NCBI RefSeq assembly: GCF_003369835.1
Contig: NZ_QPMJ01000001.1
Location: forward strand, 310,001-374,000
DNA length: 64,000 nucleotides
Reading direction: 5' to 3'
Source: Halorussus rarus
Lineage (GTDB): Archaea; Halobacteriota; Halobacteria; Halobacteriales; Haladaptataceae
A model generated the notes under the pieces. The model had not been told where the DNA came from. It saw nothing but the letters and a program-made list of their open reading frames with translations, and searched no databases. A program made the translations under genes and the position numbers. Numbering within the stretch: position 1 is the stretch's first letter; every line of letters begins with the position of its first letter. Below are positions 50,375 through 57,792 of this stretch, one piece after another.

Positions 50375-51933
50375 GCGAAGCGACCGACGACGCGGGCCCC
50401 GACGAGCCGCGCCGGCTCAGCGCCCTGGACGCGATTTCGGAGCTGGAGCGCCAGTCGTGGGAGAACGCCGGGGAGTTCGTCGAGACGATGACGCTCGCGC
50501 CCGAGCGCATCCAGGACGCCGCGCACGTCGACGTGGGGCAGACGCCCAACGAGGCGGTGTACTCGGAGAACAAGCTGGACCTGCTCCACTACGAGCCGCG
50601 GGCCGACGAGACGTACGACGTGCCCATCCTCCTCGTGTACGCGCTCATCAACAAACCCTACATCCTCGACCTCCAGCCCGACCGGAGCGTCGTCCGGCGA
50701 CTCCTCGAGGCGGGGTTCGACGTCTACCTCATCGACTGGGGCGAGCCCTCGACCCTCGACACCTCGCTGTCGCTGTACGACTACGTCGAGCGGTACGTCG
50801 GCAACTGCGTCGACGTGGTCCGCGACCGCGCGGACGTGGACGCGCTGAACCTGTTCGGCTACTGTATGGGCGGGACGATGAGCGCGATGTACGCCGCCCT
50901 CTACCCCGAGAAGGTGCGCAACCTCGGGCTGATGGCGACCGGCCTCTGCTACGACGGCACCGGCGGCGTCCTCGAACGCTGGGGCGGCGAGCAGTACGAC
51001 CCCGGCAAGCTCGTCGAGACGTTCGGGAACGCCCCCGGCGGGCTACTGAGCGTCGGGTTCGCGATGATGGACCCCGTCCAGAACTTCCTCACGAAGTACC
51101 TCCGGCTGTACGACAACCTCGAGGACGAGGAGTTCGTCGAGAACTTCGTCCGGATGGAGCGGTGGGTCCGGGACTCGCCCGACGTCGCGGGCGAGGTCTA
51201 CCGGGAGTTCATCGAGTACATCTACCAGGACAACCTGCTCATGCAGAACGAGCTCCGCCTGAACGGTCGCCACGTCGACGTCGGGGAGCTCGACATGCCG
51301 ATACTCCAGCTGGTCGCGAAGCACGACCACCTGGTCCCGCCGTCGGCGAGCGTCCCGTTCAACGACGTCGTCCCGAGCGACGACGTGACGACCATCGAGT
51401 CGCCGACCGGCCACATCGGTCTCTCGGTCTCCTCGAAGGCCCACGCCGAGGTGTGGCCCCAGGCCTGCGAGTGGTTCGCGGCCCGGTCCCAGCCCGACGC
51501 GGAGGACGGTCGGGAAGCCGACGCCGAAGCGGCGGCGGCCGAACGCCGCGCGGAAGCCGGGGCCGAGGCCGCGGCCGAATCCGGAGACGGTGGCGCCGAC
51601 CCCGAAGGAGCCGCAGATACGGCCGAGGCGACCGAAGGCGGGACCGACGAGGCGGCCGAGACCGAGTCGGGCGAACCGGCGGCGACGACCGAACCGGCGG
51701 ACGTGCGGGCCGGCACCGCCCCGGAAGGCAGCAGCCTCGAGGCCATCTCCGGCATCGGCCCGGCCTACGAGGAGCGACTCGCCGAGGCGGGGTTCGAGAC
51801 GGTCGAGGACCTTGCCGGGGCCGACTCGGTCGACCTCGCCAGGCGGACGACCCTCTCGGAGAAGCGCGTCCAGCGGTGGATCGAGCAGGCCGAGGCGCTC
51901 GTCGAGCGCCGCGGCGAGTTCGACGACGGGTGA
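50371..51933 (+). CDS. phaC: Class III PHA synthase PhaC with C-terminal HhH module
   Basis: Polymerises (R)-3-hydroxyacyl-CoA. The 520-residue protein has an alpha/beta-hydrolase core (about 60-375) with the synthase triad: Cys165 in FGYCMGG, Asp319 in AKHDHLVPP and His348 in PTGHIGL. The core is followed by a long acidic Ala/Glu-rich linker (about 375-452) and a helix-hairpin-helix domain (about 453-512; LEAISGIGPAYEERL, then LSEKRVQRWIEQAEAL). The last module resembles the C-terminus of the acidic protein at 17023-17823. Such an extension is not part of the catalytic domain and could bind DNA or protein. A palindromic T-rich site follows (51950-51979). Confidence 0.93.
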   Translation: MSEATDDAGPDEPRRLSALDAISELERQSWENAGEFVETMTLAPERIQDAAHVDVGQTPNEAVYSENKLDLLHYEPRADETYDVPILLVYALINKPYILDLQPDRSVVRRLLEAGFDVYLIDWGEPSTLDTSLSLYDYVERYVGNCVDVVRDRADVDALNLFGYCMGGTMSAMYAALYPEKVRNLGLMATGLCYDGTGGVLERWGGEQYDPGKLVETFGNAPGGLLSVGFAMMDPVQNFLTKYLRLYDNLEDEEFVENFVRMERWVRDSPDVAGEVYREFIEYIYQDNLLMQNELRLNGRHVDVGELDMPILQLVAKHDHLVPPSASVPFNDVVPSDDVTTIESPTGHIGLSVSSKAHAEVWPQACEWFAARSQPDAEDGREADAEAAAAERRAEAGAEAAAESGDGGADPEGAADTAEATEGGTDEAAETESGEPAATTEPADVRAGTAPEGSSLEAISGIGPAYEERLAEAGFETVEDLAGADSVDLARRTTLSEKRVQRWIEQAEALVERRGEFDDG

Positions 51934-51949
51934 GTTCGGCCGACCCATT

Positions 51950-51979
51950 TTCGTGCTTACTGGTAAGAAATCGCACGAA
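51950..51979 (+). terminator. Hairpin after phaC
   Basis: The arms TTCGTGC and GCACGAA (51950-51956 with 51973-51979) enclose a smaller CTTAC-TG-GTAAG stem, 17 nt past the phaC stop. It may end or attenuate the phaREPC transcript before the separate phaB promoter. Confidence 0.4.
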
Positions 51980-52004
51980 TGCACGGCGACAGGACAGTTC
52001 TCTG

Positions 52005-52018
52005 CATAAACGTTTATG
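52005..52018 (+). promoter_or_regulatory. 14-bp palindrome with TATA-like half upstream of phaB
   Basis: CATAAACGTTTATG is a perfect palindrome. Its right half, GTTTATG, is centred about 27 nt before the ATG at 52042. It suits a promoter overlapped by an operator. Confidence 0.5.
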
Positions 52019-52041
52019 GCGACGAGCGGTGGCGACCACGT

Positions 52042-52152
52042 ATGGGGGTTGACCGAACTACCACACACCCAGGAGGACCGCCTACGGAACTAGCGACGCC
52101 CCGAGCCGACAGGCTCGACCCAGCGCGCGTCGTCGGGGGGCTACCGCGATGA
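52042..52152 (+). CDS. Possible 36-residue ORF coupled to phaB
   Basis: Begins MGVDRTTTHPGGPPTELATP and ends in TGA that overlaps the ATG of phaB as ATGA. Its ATG coincides with the transcription start predicted from the box at 52011-52018, so it would be leaderless. Against coding, its third positions are clearly less GC-rich than in neighbouring genes. It could be a translated leader that couples ribosomes to phaB, or a microprotein. No domain is recognisable. Confidence 0.4.
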   Translation: MGVDRTTTHPGGPPTELATPRADRLDPARVVGGLPR

Positions 52153-52892
52153 GCGTCGAGGAGAAGACGTGCCTGGTCACGGGGGCCTCCCGCGGCATCG
52201 GGAGCGGCGTCGCAGAGGAACTCGGACGGAGCGGAGCCAACGTCGTCGTCAACTACGTCTCCTCGGAGGACGAGGCCTACGACACCGCCGAACGGATCGA
52301 GTCCGAGGGCGGCACTGCGACCGTCGCGCAGGCCGACGTCTCGGACCGCGAGGCGGTCGACGAACTGGCCGACGAGGTCCACGAGGCGTTCGGGTCGATC
52401 GACGTGCTCGTCAACAACGCGGGCATCACCGTCGACCGGAAGTTCGAGAACATGACCCGCGAGGACTGGGACCGGGTGATGGACGTGAACCTGGGCGGGA
52501 CGTTCAACTGCACGAAGGCGTTCTACGACGACATCGAGTCGGCCGACGAGGGCCGACTCGTCAACATCTCCAGCGTCGTCGGCCAGCAGGGCAACTACGG
52601 CCAGGCCAACTACGCGGCGACCAAGAGCGGCATGTTCGGCTTCACCCGGTCGCTGGCCCTCGAACTGGCCGGGTCGGGGTCGACCGCGAACTGCGTCGCC
52701 CCCGGCTTCACCCAGACCGACATGCTCGCGGAGGTCCGCGAGGACATCCGCGAGCGGATCAGGGAGAAGATCCCGCTCAACCGCTTCGCCGAGGTCGAGG
52801 ACGTGGCCTGCGCGGTCCGGTTCCTCGCCAGCGAGGAGTCGTCGTACATGACCGGGCAGGTCGTCAGCGTCAACGGCGGCATGGAGTGGTGA
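52149..52892 (+). CDS. phaB: Acetoacetyl-CoA/3-oxoacyl-CoA reductase
   Basis: Short-chain dehydrogenase that reduces 3-oxoacyl-CoA to (R)-3-hydroxyacyl-CoA for PHA. The 247-residue protein has the cofactor loop TGASRGIG (12-19), the NNAGITVDR strand, Ser in NISSV, and the active-site Tyr-x-x-x-Lys in QANYAATKSG. A C-terminal MTGQVVSVNGGMEW completes the fold. It follows phaC by 215 nt with its own promoter. It matches haloarchaeal PhaB in position and length; the cofactor, probably NADPH, cannot be set from sequence. Confidence 0.9.
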   Translation: MSVEEKTCLVTGASRGIGSGVAEELGRSGANVVVNYVSSEDEAYDTAERIESEGGTATVAQADVSDREAVDELADEVHEAFGSIDVLVNNAGITVDRKFENMTREDWDRVMDVNLGGTFNCTKAFYDDIESADEGRLVNISSVVGQQGNYGQANYAATKSGMFGFTRSLALELAGSGSTANCVAPGFTQTDMLAEVREDIRERIREKIPLNRFAEVEDVACAVRFLASEESSYMTGQVVSVNGGMEW

Positions 52893-53054
52893 CGGCGGTT
52901 CGCCGGGCGCGCTGACCGCTCCGGTTCGGGGGGCTCTTTTCCGGACGCGCCTGTTAGGGGACGAGGACTGGACCGTGAGCCTCGCTCCCGCTCGAAGTAC
53001 CACCATCGTACTTTCCTCTTTGCGGAATCTCGACCACTTTGAGGAAGAAGTAGT

Positions 53055-53086
53055 CCCGCTTGCACTTTAGAAAAATCGCAAGCGGG
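53055..53086. terminator. Inverted repeat between phaB and a hydrolase gene
   Basis: CCCGCTTGC (53055-53063) and GCAAGCGGG (53078-53086) form a perfect 9-bp stem with a 14-nt AT-rich loop containing AAAAA. It could terminate phaB or regulate the next gene, whose start is 64 nt away. Confidence 0.4.
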
Positions 53087-53149
53087 CAACCGGATGAAGA
53101 CGTTCCGGAATAGAAAGACTTTAACCCCTGGAATGGCCGCGAGTTATCA

Positions 53150-54088
53150 ATGCCCACGGTCACCAACGACGGTCTCTCTCTCTACTACGAGACCGGGGGA
53201 GACCCCGACGCCGAACCGGTCGTCTTCCTGCAGGGCTGGGGAGTGGGACGCTGGCTGTGGCGCTGGCAGCGGCGAGAGCTGACCGACCAGTTCCGGGTGA
53301 TACTGCCGGACAATCGCGGGACGGGACGGTCCGAGACCCCCGGCGGCCCGCGGAACGTGCCGGAGCTGTTCGTCGAGCGGACCGGCCGGCTGTGGTCGAA
53401 CTGGCTGTCGCTGTTCTGGTCGCCGATGCTGGTCGACCCGTGGTTCCGGTGGCTGGAGGGGTTCGACCGACCGTACACCATCTCGTCGATGGCGGGGGAC
53501 CTCGACGCCGTGCTGGCGGACGCGGGCGTCGACCGCGCTCACGTCGTCGGCGCGAGCATGGGCGGGATGGTCGGCCTGCAGTACGCGCTGGAGTACGACC
53601 GGGCGGAGTCGCTGACGCTGCTGGGGTCGACGCCCGGCGGCCGGGACGCGGTGCTCCCCGACCCGGAGGTCCAGATGAAGATGCTCGGGGGCGCCGCGCG
53701 GCCCGCCGACCGGGCGGAGCTCCGCCGCCGGACGCGGCTGACCCTGTCCGAGGAGTTCGTCGAGTCCAACGGCGACCTCGTCGACCGCATCGTCGACTGG
53801 CGGACCGAGTGCGACGCCACGCCCCGCGGCCGGTTCCTCCAGGCGGTCGCCGCCACCTCCTTCGACGCGACCGGCCGGCTGGACGACGTCGGAGTTCCGG
53901 CGCAGGTGCTCCACGGGACGGCCGACCGCGTCCTCCCGGCCGAGAACGGCCGCCTGCTGGCCGACGGGCTCCCCGACGCCTCCTACACCCCCATCGACGG
54001 CGGCTCGCACCTCTTCTTCGTCGAGCAGCCCGAGCGGGTGAACGACCGCCTCGTCGAGTTCTTCGAGGAGCACGGCGCCGAGGCGTAG
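53150..54088 (+). CDS. Alpha/beta hydrolase with Trp-rich insertion
   Basis: A 312-residue alpha/beta-hydrolase, paralogous to the one at 44833. It has nucleophile Ser136 in GASMGG, acid Asp in GTADRVLP and His in GGSHLFF. The difference is an insertion of about 40 residues (about 68-107) rich in Trp, Phe and Leu (LWSNWLSLFWSPMLVDPWF), right after the NRGTG loop and before the region shared with the paralogue. It could form a hydrophobic lid over the active site. Adjacent to the PHA genes, so a role in polymer or acyl ester turnover is plausible. A TTTAAC box (53119-53124) predicts a leaderless ATG at 53150. Confidence 0.85.
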   Translation: MPTVTNDGLSLYYETGGDPDAEPVVFLQGWGVGRWLWRWQRRELTDQFRVILPDNRGTGRSETPGGPRNVPELFVERTGRLWSNWLSLFWSPMLVDPWFRWLEGFDRPYTISSMAGDLDAVLADAGVDRAHVVGASMGGMVGLQYALEYDRAESLTLLGSTPGGRDAVLPDPEVQMKMLGGAARPADRAELRRRTRLTLSEEFVESNGDLVDRIVDWRTECDATPRGRFLQAVAATSFDATGRLDDVGVPAQVLHGTADRVLPAENGRLLADGLPDASYTPIDGGSHLFFVEQPERVNDRLVEFFEEHGAEA

Positions 54089-54146
54089 CGTCGAGCAGTC
54101 CTCGGCGGTCGCGGCCGATTCACGAGGCCTCGGCTGGCGAGACGAC

Positions 54147-54929
54147 TCATCGGTCGAGCGCGAACCGTTCGACAGCGTCGACGAACGCGGCGGGCCGCTC
54201 CAGGTTGGAGACGTGGCCGGCGCCCTCGATGACGCGGAGTCGAGCGTCGGGCGCCGCGAGGACGTGTTCGTCCTCGCCGAGCCGGTTGAGGAGGTCCCAC
54301 TGGCCGTTGAGCACGAGCGCCGGCCCCGGGAACGAGCCGAACGCCGACCGGAAGTCGACGCCGGCGAGGTCGAACCCCGCGTTCCCGAACTGCCGGGGGT
54401 AGAACCCCGACGCGAGTATCTCGCGCTTGACGTCGGCGTCGAGGTCGCGGCGCTTCACCCAGTACCGGGCGAGCGCCTCGACGGCCTGGTTCGCGAGTCG
54501 GCTCTCGGTGACGGTCTCGGAGGCGGCCGAGACCGCGCGTGTGAGCGGTTCGAGGACCCCGACGGGGTTCGCGCTGCTCCCCGCCGCGACCAGCGCGTCG
54601 ACCTTCTCGGGGTGGCGGCGGGCGTACGCCGTCGCGACGTAGCCGCCGAGCGAGAGTCCGACGACGGTCGCGCGACCCCCGGCCGCGGCCTCGACGACCT
54701 CGTCGACCCGCCGGAGCGCGCGCTCCAGCGCGAACTCCTCGTCCGCCAGCGCGCCGTGGCCGGGGAGGTCGGGGACGACGACCCGGTAGTCGCCGGCCAG
54801 CGCCGCCCGCTGGGGCGTCCACATCTTCCGCGTGAACAGCACGCCGTGGACGAACACGACCGGCTGCGCCGCCGCGGGACCCGCGACGTCGACGCCGCGG
54901 AGCGCCGTCTCCGCCGTCTGATTACTCAT
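54147..54929 (-). CDS. Alpha/beta hydrolase
   Basis: A 260-residue alpha/beta-hydrolase with HGVLFTRKMWTPQRAAL as oxyanion segment, nucleophile Ser in GLSLGG, an Asp in the LNGQWDLLNRLG region and His in GAGHVSNLERP. It is more distant from the other two hydrolases in this region and may act on small esters or as a dehalogenase-like enzyme. A minus-strand CCTTAGG box (54951-54957) predicts a leaderless ATG near 54929. It converges with the Trp-rich hydrolase gene. Confidence 0.85.
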   Translation of the reverse strand: MSNQTAETALRGVDVAGPAAAQPVVFVHGVLFTRKMWTPQRAALAGDYRVVVPDLPGHGALADEEFALERALRRVDEVVEAAAGGRATVVGLSLGGYVATAYARRHPEKVDALVAAGSSANPVGVLEPLTRAVSAASETVTESRLANQAVEALARYWVKRRDLDADVKREILASGFYPRQFGNAGFDLAGVDFRSAFGSFPGPALVLNGQWDLLNRLGEDEHVLAAPDARLRVIEGAGHVSNLERPAAFVDAVERFALDR

Positions 54930-55052
54930 GGCACCGCTACCGGCAGCGCGTCCTTAGGCGCTGGGGGCGATTCCGCCCGCGGAACCGCGGTCGACCCCGG
55001 CGACGGCGGGCAGTCAAAAAGCCCATGACGGCTCGATAGCGAGGGGAGACAG

Positions 55053-56078
55053 ATGACCGACGAACGCGGAACGGTCGGCCTCGCGGGCTACGGTACGTAC
55101 GTCCCGGACGAGGTCGTGACTGGCGAGGAGATCGCGGCGGAGAGCGGGCTTCCCGAGGAGGTCGTGGTCGAGAAGATGGGGGTGCGCGAGAAGCGGGTCT
55201 GTCCGCCGGACGCCGACCACGCCACGGACATGTGCGTGAAGGCCGGCGAACGCGCCTTGGCGGACGCCGGAATAGCACCCGAGGACGTCGATATGGTGCT
55301 GTACCACGGGTCGGAGTTCAAGGACTTCGTGGTGTGGAGCGCGGCCGCGAACGTGGCCGAGCGCCTGGGCGCCGAGAACGCCTACGCGGTCGAGAGCTAC
55401 GCGCTGTGTGCGGGCGCACCCCTCGCGATTCGGCAGGCCAAGGCGCAACTTCTCGCTGACAGCCCGGAGACGGTGCTGCTGGTGTCGGCGAGCCGCGAGG
55501 AGGACCTGGTCGACTACGAGAACGAGGACTCGTCGTTCATGTTCAACTTCGGCAGCAGCGCGTGCGCGATGGTCCTCGAAGCGAATCCGATCGCCGACCG
55601 AACGCGGGCGACGATTCGGGAGAGCGCCGCAATCACCGACGGCAGCTTCTCCGAAGACGTGGTGATGCCGGCCGGCGGCTCTCGGAATCCCGCGAGCCAC
55701 GTCACGGTCGAGGCGGGCCTCCACGCGCTCGACGTGCCCGACCCCGACGGGATGAAAGAGCGTCTCGCGGACGTGAGCTTGGCGAACTTCGAGACAGTCG
55801 CGGACGACGCCCTCTCGCGGTCGGGGTACGCCCGCGACGACCTCGACTTCGTGGCGCTGACCCACATGAAGCGGTCGTTCCACGAGTACCTCACCAACCG
55901 CCTGGACGCACGGAACTACTACCTCGACGAGTACGGTCACGTCCAGAGCGTCGACCAAATCCTCGCGCTCGACGAGGGCCTGGAGCGGGGACTGGTCGAA
56001 TCCGGCGACGTGGTCTGTTTCCTCGCGGCGGGAACCGGCTACACTTGGGCCGCCACCGTCCTGGAGTGGCGCGGCTGA
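55053..56078 (+). CDS. KAS III/thiolase-fold acyltransferase-like protein
   Basis: A 341-residue thiolase-superfamily protein resembling beta-ketoacyl-ACP synthase III. Cys119 lies in YALCAGAPLAIRQAK where the active-site Cys of KAS III is found, His271 in LTHMKRSFH fills the first histidine position, and the usual Asn is replaced by His296 in YGHVQSV. Archaea lack bacterial fatty-acid synthase, so an acyl-CoA-dependent condensation, ketone or hydroxymethylglutaryl-type reaction is more likely; its substrate is unknown. It lies in the PHA/acyl-CoA region. A GAGGGGAG sequence precedes the ATG. Confidence 0.8.
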   Translation: MTDERGTVGLAGYGTYVPDEVVTGEEIAAESGLPEEVVVEKMGVREKRVCPPDADHATDMCVKAGERALADAGIAPEDVDMVLYHGSEFKDFVVWSAAANVAERLGAENAYAVESYALCAGAPLAIRQAKAQLLADSPETVLLVSASREEDLVDYENEDSSFMFNFGSSACAMVLEANPIADRTRATIRESAAITDGSFSEDVVMPAGGSRNPASHVTVEAGLHALDVPDPDGMKERLADVSLANFETVADDALSRSGYARDDLDFVALTHMKRSFHEYLTNRLDARNYYLDEYGHVQSVDQILALDEGLERGLVESGDVVCFLAAGTGYTWAATVLEWRG

Positions 56079-56180
56079 CCGGCGGGCGGGACGACAGCCG
56101 TCACTCGCGGCTACAAGAGCGATTTCGAAGTCGGTCGTTCGAAATAGGCGAATCTGCCGCGGGTCGAATTCGGGGCGCGG

Positions 56181-57413
56181 TCAGAGACCGAGCCGTTCCC
56201 TGGCGAACCGCGCCAGCAGCGGCAGGTCGTCGAAGTGAAGCAGTTTCATGACGTCGCGAGTGCTCCCGGCGTTGGCCTTGCGGAGCGCGTCGGCGTCGAC
56301 GCGGTTGAGGTCCCGGATGAGGGTGTCGTACCGGCCGTTCGGCGCGAGGTAGAGGAGCTGAGTCATCAGCAGACGGGTCCGCATCTGCGGGGCGACCCGC
56401 TCGTTCCAGAGGTCGTCGTAGATCGCCAGCTTCTCGGCCGAGGTGTCGCGGTCGCTCGACATGAAGCACCGGTCGGCGGTGATGGCGGCCGCCCGGCCCG
56501 ACTTCATGCAGGTGTGGATGCCCTCGCCCCACAGCGGGTCGATGGTCGGCACCGTGTCGCCGACCGCCATGAAGTTGTCCGTGCTGAAGCCGTCGGGCAT
56601 CTGGATGTGGGCCGACCCGCGGTGCTGCTTGCCCGCGATGCGCTCGGCGTCGGCGAACCGGGGGTCGGTGTCGAGCCAGTACTGGAGGTAGTCGTCGATG
56701 CCCATCCCGTCCTTCGCGTAGTCGCGGTGGGCCTCGTTCTGGATGTAGCAGAGCCCGACCTTCGCGGTGTCCTCGCCGGTGTGGAAGATCCAGGAGTAGC
56801 CGCCCGGCGCGAGGTCGTGGTCGAGCCGGAGCATCATCGCGTCGGTGAGGTCGGCGTAGCCGTCCGCGTCCACGTCGACGCCCTCCAGCTCGTACTCGAC
56901 GCCGATGGCCTGGTTCTTCCGCTGGAGGTCGGTGACCCCCAGCTCCTTGGCCAGCGGCGCGGCGGGTCCGGTCGCGTCCACGACGACGTCGCCGTACACC
57001 TCCTTGTCGCCGTTGTAGCGCACGCCGACGACCTCGCCGTCGTCCATCACGGGCTTCGAGACCCGGGCGTCGAACCAGTACTCGGCGCCGTCCTCGCGGG
57101 CGTCCTCGACCAGGAAGTTCTTGAAGTCGGCGAACTCCAGGACCGCGCCGGGCTGGTGCCGGACGAAGTGTTCGTTCGGCGATTCGAGGACCACGTCGTC
57201 GGTGTAGTTCATCACGACGTCGTCCGGGATTCCGAACGCGCCCATCATCGACGGGAACGTCCCGGCGGTCGACTTGTTGCTCTGAGCGGGGAACTCCTCT
57301 TCGGCCTCGGTCTCGAGGACGACCACGTCGTAGTCGCGCTCGGCGAGGTCGCGCGCGCACTGCGCCCCGGCCGGCCCGGCCCCCGCGACGACGACGTCGA
57401 AGTGCTCAGACAT
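56181..57413 (-). CDS. Geranylgeranyl reductase family protein
   Basis: A 410-residue FAD enzyme that saturates isoprenoid double bonds, probably a digeranylgeranylglycerophospholipid reductase for archaeal lipids. Markers are the FAD motif VVVAGAGPAGAQCARDL at the N-terminus, GGYSWIFHTG (the family's Tyr-x-Trp-x-Phe core) and a central VGDTVPTIDPLWGEGIHTCMKSGR segment with the FAD-binding GD. It has no membrane segment, but family members act at the membrane. The upstream 379-nt region contains a small overlapping ORF and several hairpins. Confidence 0.9.
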   Translation of the reverse strand: MSEHFDVVVAGAGPAGAQCARDLAERDYDVVVLETEAEEEFPAQSNKSTAGTFPSMMGAFGIPDDVVMNYTDDVVLESPNEHFVRHQPGAVLEFADFKNFLVEDAREDGAEYWFDARVSKPVMDDGEVVGVRYNGDKEVYGDVVVDATGPAAPLAKELGVTDLQRKNQAIGVEYELEGVDVDADGYADLTDAMMLRLDHDLAPGGYSWIFHTGEDTAKVGLCYIQNEAHRDYAKDGMGIDDYLQYWLDTDPRFADAERIAGKQHRGSAHIQMPDGFSTDNFMAVGDTVPTIDPLWGEGIHTCMKSGRAAAITADRCFMSSDRDTSAEKLAIYDDLWNERVAPQMRTRLLMTQLLYLAPNGRYDTLIRDLNRVDADALRKANAGSTRDVMKLLHFDDLPLLARFARERLGL

Positions 57414-57660
57414 AGCAGGTCGCCTCGGTCGGAGGAGAAGCCGTCGTCTCGCCCGCGATTCGTCCCGCGTCGGTCGACGCGCCGTCGGTCCCCCGCCCGC
57501 GACCGGGCGTCCGACGGCGTCGGCCGGCGCCGACCCGCGCGTCCGACGGTGTCGCTCGGACGCGCGGGCCCCTCGTCGCGCCCCCGGCGGCCTCGCCGCC
57601 GGATCGCGCCCGGGTGGTCGGCGAGGGTGCCTCGCCGGTGTCGTATTCGTCCGCAGTCAT
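57406..57660 (-). CDS. Possible 84-residue basic ORF overlapping reductase start
   Basis: The frame starts MTADEYDTGEAPSPTT, then becomes Arg/Gly/Thr-rich, and its stop lies 8 nt inside the reductase gene. A TATA-like run (CATAAAAAAC on plus, 57689-57699) sits where a leaderless start at 57660 would need it. Its first 16 residues look haloarchaeal; the rest, unlike its neighbours, is basic. It may be a leader ORF, a remnant or a real small protein. A 13-bp perfect hairpin (57534-57546 with 57556-57568) lies inside it. Confidence 0.35.
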   Translation of the reverse strand: MTADEYDTGEAPSPTTRARSGGEAAGGATRGPRVRATPSDARVGAGRRRRTPGRGRGTDGASTDAGRIAGETTASPPTEATCYV

Positions 57661-57792
57661 CTCTACTGCTGGTAGTCACCTCTCCCATAAAAAACGGACG
57701 CAAACGCTCTCGTACCCGGATTCTGTTGGCCCCGCTCGGGCAAAAGACGCGTTCGTGTCAGAGGAATACCTTTTCGCGTCCCGGCCCCCGAT
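57414..57792. other. Structured leader region of the geranylgeranyl reductase
   Basis: A 379-nt gap. It holds the minus-strand promoter (57689-57699), the possible 84-residue ORF and at least three GC-rich hairpins: 57534-57568 (13-bp stem, 9-nt loop), GTCGGC with GCCGAC (57519-57534) and GGCGG with CCGCC (about 57587-57601). No other coding signal is clear. Confidence 0.45.

Noticed and set aside
57406-57660. Firm call of the 84-codon ORF as a protein
   Set aside because: Its Arg-rich composition is unlike local genes and hairpins inside it may explain its sequence, so it is listed only as a possibility.
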